This document shows positions 57,131-64,000 of a stretch of 64,000 bases of DNA, one piece after another. The position numbers and the translations under genes are program-made. Numbering within the stretch: the stretch's first letter is position 1; each line of letters opens with the position of its first letter. Below the pieces are notes generated by a model. The model searched no databases. It saw only the letters and a list, made by a program, of their open reading frames with translations, and was not told the origin of the DNA. Source of the stretch: Solanum dulcamara (Eukaryota; Streptophyta; Magnoliopsida; Solanales; Solanaceae); contig NC_077240.1 of NCBI RefSeq assembly GCF_947179165.1, positions 23,912,001-23,976,000 on the forward strand, given 5' to 3'.

Positions 57131-58952
57131 AAAAAATGAAAACAGGTAATAAATCATAAAAATGTTAATCATTTGCATCTTTTAACTTGTATGTGATATG
57201 AGCTGCAAGGTCCTTGCTCTATTTAGGTGGTGTTTTAAGTTTTCATAACTTGAGTTTGCAGTTTCATTTTTTTATTTTTGGAAAAAAAGTGTTGTTGTTT
57301 GGGCCTTTTTACATAAAGGAAAGCGTTAATTTTTCTAAAATATTTTCACACTTAATTTTCCAATCTTTCATAAACTCAAAAACTAGTTTTTGCAGTTCCT
57401 GAGTTTTTGAAAGATTTGACGAACTGAGTTTGGAAGTCTTCAAAATTATTTTGCAAAAACTGGTCAAACAAAGGCTTCCTCCAAAAACTCAAACGGAGTT
57501 TGCTAACCAAATTTTTGGAGAACAACAAACAAATGCCACTTTCAATTGTTCGCTGTTTCCCACAGGTTACTACTTCAATTTTGCAGGTAGCTTGGTGAAC
57601 GGTTTGTCTGTAGTTGTTGGAGGAGACCCATCTATCGCACTGGAAGAGTTCAAGTGCATATTTTCATTGAGAGATGAAAGACTACTCCGATGCTTTTTGA
57701 AGGTAACTTTCAACTAATGATCGAGTAATTCATTGCTAATTGAATCGAACTTTTCATGGCCAAAAGGAAAGCTAACCCTTTGTCCGGAGACAAAAGGAGA
57801 GAAGTGAAATGTACCTAAGTTTCCCTTTGTTTGTTTCAAGGGATTTGGCAAAAGATGGATGGCATTTTAATTTTGGAGTTTTCTCTCCTATTTCCCTCTT
57901 GTATTTTTTCTTAAACATCGGTTCTATCAGTATAAGCTTGACTAATCTACCACACACAGCTTGTCCTGTTATCAAGCGCAATTCACCAAGGTAATCTTGA
58001 TCACCAAGACTGGAGCTGATGGAGTAACACCAAGTGTTATGGTTATGATTCTAACCTGGGTGATGCAGGTTACTCCTATGCCTCGGACACTAGGTCATTC
58101 CCTTGGGGACTCGATACTATACTTTCCTCTTAGCTTCCTGACATAGGAAAATGGAAAAGTTGATTCGGCTCTCAGCTGGCTTATGACCCTGCCATGAAGC
58201 CCCGTCCAGCAGTGGCATTTGTGAACTCTGCTAGTGTAGCACCATCTAATAACCAGTTTAGAAAAACTTGCATTTTGTTATTATGATAAAAGAGTGCAAA
58301 TAATAAATTCTTTCTTCTTGCAGGTACTGGTGAAATTCAGTTATTATGCAAAACTTGTCCATATTGAATACAGAAGGTTGGGGATTGAGCGTTAAATGAT
58401 TTTCTTCCTCCAGCTACATTAAATCTCACTAGATTGCGATGTCTTAAAATTTTGGTTTAGGTTTGAGGTTTCTTCAGATTAAGATGGAGAACTACGCTGA
58501 TATCTTGGAACTTCTTCTGATAGATGAGGTTGACACCCTGCTGCTGCTACCTCACAATTTTGACCTCTTTTAACAACAAAATAGAAATATTGAGGTTTTG
58601 AATCCATACTTAATATCCCAATAGTGTAAAAAGTACATCTCAGTAGCTTTGATCTTTCTTTGAGCACAGTACAGTATGTAAAATTCCAAGTTCCTTTAGT
58701 ACACTTTGCAAGTTGAGCAATATTTGTCACCTCTAAACAGTAAATAGATTAGTTGCATTCTATTCAAGATTGAAACTATTAAACCTAGGTAGGTTAGCAG
58801 TTAACAGTGTACAAGACTAAGAGCAGGTAATGAATAACAGATATTTAAAGCATGAGACTCAACAACATTTTGTGAAATTGCAACTTTATTATTACATCAA
58901 TGATTTTGAGTAGGGTTTCACATAAACTAAACCATCGTCAAGTGAATTAATA
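57131..58952. other. Region between the PPR gene and the next ORF
   Basis: The 3' UTR of the PPR gene should lie in the first few hundred bases. At 57230-57550 inverted words (TTTGGGCCTTTTT versus CAAACAAAGGC; AAAAACTAGTTTTTG) suggest a decayed MITE. The stretch 57960-58240 has non-AT-rich sequence with no coherent ORF, possibly a gene relic. Nothing else is recognisable. Confidence 0.4.
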
Positions 58953-59585
58953 TTAAAATCTTCTCCTATTCGAGCAGCGTTTGGGAGCAGCACAAGGATC
59001 TTTAGCAGGTTTAGGCATATCGTGAAAGTCCACCATTACCATCCTTCTTTTGGCTTCCTTTTGCTCTGCAATCCTCTCCTCGAATTTCCTTTTGCTTGAT
59101 TCAAAATCCCTTTTCTTCAACAAGCCTTTGATGTCCGCTGTTGTCTCCTTCTTCCTTAAATCAGCAGTGCAATTCTTGATATTCATCTTCTCGCCGCCCT
59201 GTTGGGGATTTGTTCCTTTTTCATCACCATCGTCCAACTGTTGCTCTCCAGATTCCTCTAACCTTTTGATCTCCGGATTCTTGGACACTGTTGTATTCAC
59301 CTCTTCTTCTTGTGTTGTTGTTGTTGCAGACTTTTGTTCAACAATTGGTTCCTGCTCTTCATCATCTATATATTTTCCTGAATTCATCAAACGGTTCAAC
59401 AACCTACTTTTACGCTTCTCAAGCTGTGTTGGATAATTCACTTCAGCAACACAAATAGCAAATTGAATCATATGAAAAATATCGTCTGGTTTTTTCTTTA
59501 TTGAAAATTGATTTAGAAACACTCTTTCTAAGTCCCTACGAATAACTATTTTAACCATGATTGCTGTTTCTTCTAAAACTAACAA
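58953..59585 (-). CDS. Hypothetical protein, charged, single exon
   Basis: An uninterrupted frame of 210 residues. Met10 (59558) gives the more natural start, MVKIVIRRDLERVF. The first ~70 residues look folded (FHMIQFAICVAEVNYPTQLE). The middle is rich in Glu, Gln and Thr and probably disordered. The C-terminal third is rich in Lys/Arg/Glu (KKRDFESSKRKFEERIAEQ), with possible coiled coil and nuclear localisation signal, ending KRCSNRRRF. I do not recognise a family. It stands alone in AT-rich DNA, with no intron visible. The length of the frame and sustained protein-like composition support a real gene; expression data would be needed to be sure. Confidence 0.55.
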   Translation of the reverse strand: MLVLEETAIMVKIVIRRDLERVFLNQFSIKKKPDDIFHMIQFAICVAEVNYPTQLEKRKSRLLNRLMNSGKYIDDEEQEPIVEQKSATTTTQEEEVNTTVSKNPEIKRLEESGEQQLDDGDEKGTNPQQGGEKMNIKNCTADLRKKETTADIKGLLKKRDFESSKRKFEERIAEQKEAKRRMVMVDFHDMPKPAKDPCAAPKRCSNRRRF

Positions 59586-60700
59586 AAATTTCTCAGAGAA
59601 AAAGTAATTGTGAGGCTTAGCTAATTCGTCACATCAAATTTTATAGGCATATGGACTTCTCCTAAATTGATCACAACTTGGAAACTCTTTTCTCCAAGTA
59701 ACCAAAAAAATTTCCTATTTTTTTTTTATATATAATTTAGGAAACTATTACTACTTCTAAATTTGTATAAGCGGTTTTCCATAATTTAGGAAACTATTAC
59801 TACTACTAACTTTATGTAATAAGCTTTTCAATATTAATTTTATATTTTGTTTTCAAAAACTTTTTTTTTTGTTTTTGTTTTCATTATCGTTCTCATCAAA
59901 TTAAGTTTGTGATAAAAGCATATAGAATAAATAATTTCCAAGAAAATTAGGAAACTTTATGTACTCTCTCAATTCTACTTTTAAGTATCCTAGTTATATA
60001 TGGAGAGTAAAAAATATGCTTTCTTTTTTTTCCAAATATGTTCAAAATATTTTGGATTGTTATTATGGTACCTTTCACTTCCTTTATATTAATTTGTTTG
60101 ATCTATTTTAATTTCGCATGTAGTTTTAAAAGACAAAGAATATTTTTGAATTTTATGATCTTAAATTCAATATATGTTAAATGTACCAGATTATCCTTTT
60201 AATCTTTTGGCATCAAAAATATCACGTGGAAGTTTGAAATTAAGGAGTTGTTAAAAAGAGAAAAAATCAATTCTTTTTGAAATTAACTTACAAAGGAAAG
60301 TGGGTCGAACGAATTGAAACGGCAGGAGTAGTACTTTATATGTGGTTTCTAAATATGTTAAAAAAAAGGAATATTATATATCTTAACTCACATTGGAAAT
60401 TGATTAGTTTATCCCGCACACATTGAATAAGATGACATAAATTAAAACGGAAGAGTAATATTTTTGAAACTAGATGAAGAAATTAAGAAAATCAGTTATA
60501 AATAAAACATGAAAGGAAAAAGAGGAACTCCCCTAATCACCATCCTGAGAAAAAAGGAAAATTGAATGCATATGACTGATATTGGGTGTATTATTAGGTT
60601 ATGTCAAAGTTAAATCTGCTCCCTTTTTTCCATTGTAGAAAAAAGATCCCTTCTCCTGGCTTACTAAAATGATGACTATGAAGTCGCAAAAGCTGTGCAA
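59586..60700. other. AT-rich intergenic region
   Basis: Upstream of the hypothetical gene. A word TTTAGGAAACTATTACTACT occurs twice (about 59736 and 59785). No gene is visible. Confidence 0.4.
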
Positions 60701-60811
60701 AACTACCTATCACTAATCTTTGGCCAAAGAAATTTATTATGCATACATGTTGAAAAAAACTATCTATCGCTAGTCTTTGGCCGGAGGAATTTATTATGCA
60801 TACATGTTGAA
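60701..60811. repeat. 54-bp tandem duplication
   Basis: Units 60701-60754 and 60758-60811 share CTTTGGCC and ATTTATTATGCATACATGTT and differ at about seven positions. The minus-strand 120-residue ORF across it is probably an artefact. Confidence 0.8.
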
Positions 60812-61290
60812 CACATGCTTTCAAAGAAAGAAGTCTAACGAATCTCAAAAAAACTACACCAAGACAAGAAACTTTTACCAAACATTTAAGAGAAAAATAG
60901 AATCTATGATTAAGAATCCGGGATTGAAGGCATAGTACACAGTGTGAAAGATGCAAAATATGTAAGAGAGTGTCATTTGTAATGTTAATAATAATCGAAA
61001 AGCTAAGAGTCAGATTACACTACAACACAATGCATACAGCTATGACTGTGAATCACTACACCTAATTGCATTTCAATAACGTCGAAACGGATTGTCGAAG
61101 TTGGCTATATCTTAGTAAAATAAATAGTTCTTCACACATATATATGTTATATTTCAAATTAGTCACAGAAAGTACAAAAAGTATTGTTGAATAAAAACAT
61201 TTTTCTAGCTAATTATGATAAAATAGTGTAAGGCCAAAGTGCACCAAGAATCCACTCTGTAGATTATCGTTTCACCTCAACAAATAAAGA

Positions 61291-61422
61291 CTACTTAGAT
61301 GAAGTTTCAACTTCCCGTTTGGGTCGATTGCGTGTACGAGGAGTTGCAGGTTTTTCCTCTAATGGAGTGACTGCACTGCCATCATCTTCCTCACCTTCCG
61401 CAATTGTTTCATTTACTGCAAG
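61291..61422 (-). CDS. Probable last exon of a minus-strand gene
   Basis: On the minus strand, after an acceptor GATTGCCAG at 61423-61431, an open frame reads LAVNETIAEGEEDDGS, then TPLEEKPATPRTRNRPKREV and ETSSK followed by TAG (61291-61293). This acidic-then-basic tail looks like the C-terminus of a nuclear protein. A second possible acceptor is a few bases downstream (61416-61417). The rest of the gene would lie at higher coordinates beyond an intron of more than 400 bp; I could not identify the next exon in the window. The family is not recognised. Confidence 0.5.
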   Translation of the reverse strand, partial: LAVNETIAEGEEDDGSAVTPLEEKPATPRTRNRPKREVETSSK

Positions 61423-61834
61423 CTGGCAATCCAACAAGAGAAGTCAAGTACAGTCAGAATCAAATCAAAATTTTATAATGTACACGCAACAACTTCCTCA
61501 GGAAGTTTGGAAGTATGAATTTCTTCAAAATAATCTCACTTCTCTCTCTTTAATTGTTGGGCATATAAAAGTTAAAAGGGCAGAAGAAGAATCCATAAGT
61601 GTGATAAGCAACCCAAAAGAAAAGGAAGGGGGTGGCAATGGAATGAATTTGAAATGTACTGCTCAAAAATACAATGCAATTCTCCAAGTGCAAAGTAACA
61701 ATGACCAAGGAAGGGCACAAAGCAAAGTTCTCATCAAATGATGTGATCGTAGTCCAGAAGGGAACAATTTATCAGTATTTCTTTTCCTTGTAGCTTATAA
61801 TGGGTGCGGGGTGCATACATGTTCATGAGCATGC

Positions 61835-61838
<4 letters not shown>

Positions 61839-61876
<38 letters not shown>

Positions 61877-61953
61877 CTCTCTCTCTCTATCTCGCTCTCC
61901 CTCTCCCTCTCCCTCTCCCTCTCCCTCTCCCTCTCTCTCTCTCTCTGTGTGTA
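61839..61953. repeat. (CT)n microsatellite
   Basis: A compound CT/CCCTCT microsatellite of about 115 bp. It creates an artefactual Glu-Arg/Gly-rich ORF on the minus strand. Confidence 0.95.
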
Positions 61954-63302
61954 TGTTTCTTACATGAATTTGACTCCAATTAAACATGACACAATATGAG
62001 TTTCTTAATGATTGATATGTTTCTTCTTTTTCTTCTACCTCCAATTTTATACTCAATTGGATCTATAAAATCATTAAACTCGGATATCCCATTTATATCA
62101 CATCGTGCATATATGCCAAAGATATGCATCTTTTTTGTAAGAAACCATCAATTTCTAGGTGTCCAACATGTGTCATGTACAGAACATAAATCTTCGGCAG
62201 TCTTTGTACTTCGTAAGAGATTAAGAAGTGTATGATAGGTCTAAACATTACATGTCTGTAAATCTTATCTACTATTAAATCAGAGTATGCACTGGGGACC
62301 TTCAATGCAGTAACTGATGTCATGTCTAGGGAGATACAAGCATAAATGCAATATTCTTTCAAGGAGAAACAAGTTAGTCAACTCATGAACACTCCCCATA
62401 ACAACTTATCGACATTATCCCCTTACTATTCCTCGTGTGTCGCAGTGTCGGAAATATGAGGTGAGTGCAGCGTAAAAGAATGGGACCTGGATCAATCTAT
62501 TCTATGGTGAAGCATCCGGAAGGTAGATTATGTTGTTGAAAGCCTATCTTATCCTAGTATGACATAGTGTATTCGCTAATAATGATCATTCTTATTAGTT
62601 TTACACATATTGGCTACTCCGTGAAGGGTTTGAAAAATTAAATCTTATAGCTGCAAATTGCATGAAGCTTTGCCATATATAGTTCTAGTTTTCTCATGCA
62701 ACAAATATATGTCCAACCTAATTGACTTAGTAGAGCCAAACTATTCTCAGTTTTCTCCTAGCAGACATTCTCCAAAAAGTTAAAGACAACATCAAGTTAT
62801 GCTCACTTCGCTCAATAGTCATTTGCTTAGCATGATCTCTTGATATAGTGACATTGCTAATCATCTAGGAGCATCTTATACCTATCTGTTTTTCTAGCAA
62901 AGGGAATTAGTGATGTGTTGGTACTTCATGCCTCCTAGAATTATGCTAAAAGGCTACAGTTCCAATTTAGGGGAAAATCCATAATCTTATTCCCGTAGAA
63001 ATCAAGTAGCATGATCCACGCTAGGAAACAAACAGTTTGACAATTAAAAAACCACAAAAACAGAAGATAGCCCATGTCAGCATACTGCCAACCAAGAACT
63101 GCTTGTCTGAAGGTGGTGTTTGTTTTACATTTTGCAAGAACTGAATTGCAAACTCTATAACAAAACCCATCTAAGATTCTCCAATAGCATTTGCATTGTT
63201 ATGCCAATAATAAGCCTCCACCATACTATAGTATTCCAGTTATTGAATAAAACCTCCAACATCTCCCATTTAACTTGATGAACGGCTTAAATGTGGGCAA
63301 CT
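61954..63302. other. Region without recognisable genes
   Basis: Moderately AT-rich sequence, possibly intron of the minus-strand gene ending at 61291. I found no exon with convincing coding features and no bounded transposon. Confidence 0.35.
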
Positions 63303-63311
63303 AATAAAAAT

Positions 63312-63619
63312 GGCATAATACATAAATATGATTCTTAACTTGGCTTCAGCTAGCAACTATGACCTCTAACTTTACTAATGCACAAGTAGGCACTTTAATT
63401 ATCCAAAACCTGAACAAACAGACGCATTCGTCCTGCATGGCATCCTACATGGCAAATGTGTGTCCTACGAGGTGTCCTACATGTATTGTGCCACGTAGGA
63501 CACGTGTGTCTACTTGTTCAATTTAGTACAAGTTTAAGTGCCTACTTGTGCACATCCAAAGTTGGAGAGCATAAATATAAAATGAGGCCAAGTTAAAGGG
63601 CATATTTATGTATTATGCC
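63312..63619. mobile_element. Mutator-type MITE, 9-bp TSD
   Basis: A 308-bp element with perfect inverted ends GGCATAATACATAAATATG and CATATTTATGTATTATGCC. It is flanked by AATAAAAAT at 63303-63311 and again at 63620-63628, a 9-bp duplication as made by Mutator-like transposases. The centre is also self-complementary (TGTCCTAC...GTAGGACA). No coding capacity. The terminal sequence is one I recall as common in Solanum genomes. Confidence 0.88.
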
Positions 63620-63628
63620 AATAAAAAT

Positions 63629-64000
63629 CTAACAGAACAAATCAGCATTAAAATTTTCTTTGCATTGAACAGAGAATGATAAGCATAGTCCGAGAGAGAA
63701 ATTTTCGCCTAGACCTCAAATTTCATGAATCCCCTCCCTCCACCTAAGAAATAATCCAAACCCTATAAAATGTTGATATGAGTAACAAAATTAAAACACC
63801 AGGATTAAAGTATAAATATAACTAGATGCAGATATATTACTCATGCTTCCACAATTTCCCTTAACTTCACTTCCAAAATATATACATTAATAGGAACATC
63901 TCTTTAAGTTTAGTCAGTTAACATCTAAATTTTATTTTCTTAGAAAAGGTGAATTAAGTCATGTCGACTGGAAGTTTGAAAATTGGTCAAGATGACAAAA
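63629..64000. other. Intergenic or intronic tail of the window
   Basis: AT-rich sequence with no ORF of note or element boundary. Confidence 0.4.

Noticed and set aside
57430..57717. 95-residue ORF downstream of the PPR gene as a separate gene
   Set aside because: It begins within a MITE-like inverted region and shows no recognisable domain.
59050..59436. 128-residue Ser/Phe-rich plus-strand ORF
   Set aside because: It is the antisense shadow of the charged minus-strand ORF at 58953-59585.
60594..60956. 120-residue minus-strand ORF with repeated HVCIINSSGQRL-like phrase
   Set aside because: The internal repeat is explained by the 54-bp tandem duplication, and there is no other sign of coding.
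61823..62056. 77-residue Glu/Arg/Gly ORF on the minus strand
   Set aside because: It is a product of the CT microsatellite.

Overview
This is a plant nuclear window, almost certainly from a nightshade-family (Solanaceae) genome. The evidence is spliced plant genes with GT/AG introns, an AT-rich background and a repeat population that is typical of Solanaceae: Tekay-like LTRs beginning TGTAATGACC and ending GTCGTGACA, RTE LINEs with (TTG)n tails, a TS-like SINE, and a MITE with termini GGCATAATACATAAATATG. The species cannot be fixed from the sequence alone. Most of the window is transposable elements in several layers of nesting; genes are few.

Layout. 1-3.8 kb: the 5' end of a minus-strand Ty3/gypsy element (gag-protease, tRNA-Asp-type primer site, LTR). 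3.8-7.3 kb: an LTR interrupted by a complete solo LTR with a TTGGA target duplication. 7.3-8.5 kb: the 3' half of a hAT element and a solo copia-type LTR. 8.7-10.2 kb: a germin-like protein pseudogene on the minus strand, split by a second solo LTR of the same family. 11.8-20.3 kb: a nest of at least four levels (LTR, then a Tat/Ogre-like LTR, then an RTE LINE, then a hAT element); two of the insertions have perfect target duplications. 22.0-23.4 kb: an intact intronless geranylgeranyl-reductase-like gene. 23.7-27.4 kb: an inverted-repeat element holding a solo LTR, then a second inverted-repeat element. 29.1-34.5 kb: a complete, young Ty1/copia element with TSD AAGAA and LTRs differing at three sites. 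35.0-35.3 kb: a possible small secreted peptide. 36.1-40.2 kb: a two-exon gene for a tryptophan-rich protein with WG/GW motifs and a four-copy 18-residue repeat. 41-43 kb: SINE and RTE remnants. 44.0-53.9 kb: a long, decayed L1-type LINE with ORF1, endonuclease, reverse transcriptase and RNase H, and an unusual modular 3' region. 54.3-57.1 kb: a two-exon P-type PPR gene with a SINE in its intron. 59.0-59.6 kb: an unrecognised single-exon ORF. 61.3-61.4 kb: a probable terminal exon of a minus-strand gene that continues to higher coordinates. 63.3-63.6 kb: a Mutator-type MITE with a 9-bp TSD.

How it works together. The functional genes (reductase, WG protein, PPR protein, small ORFs) look independent, and nothing resembles an operon or a biosynthetic cluster. 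The main story is transposon turnover: solo LTRs left by recombination, ordered nested insertions, and retroelement polyproteins interrupted mostly at codons one C-to-T step from Gln or Arg, which suits silencing by cytosine methylation followed by deamination. I did not find a convincing novel multi-gene system. The best candidates for undescribed biology are the WG/GW repeat protein, the modular L1 tail with intron-like boundaries, the small secreted-peptide ORF and a tiny 27-bp retroinsertion with its own 13-bp duplication.
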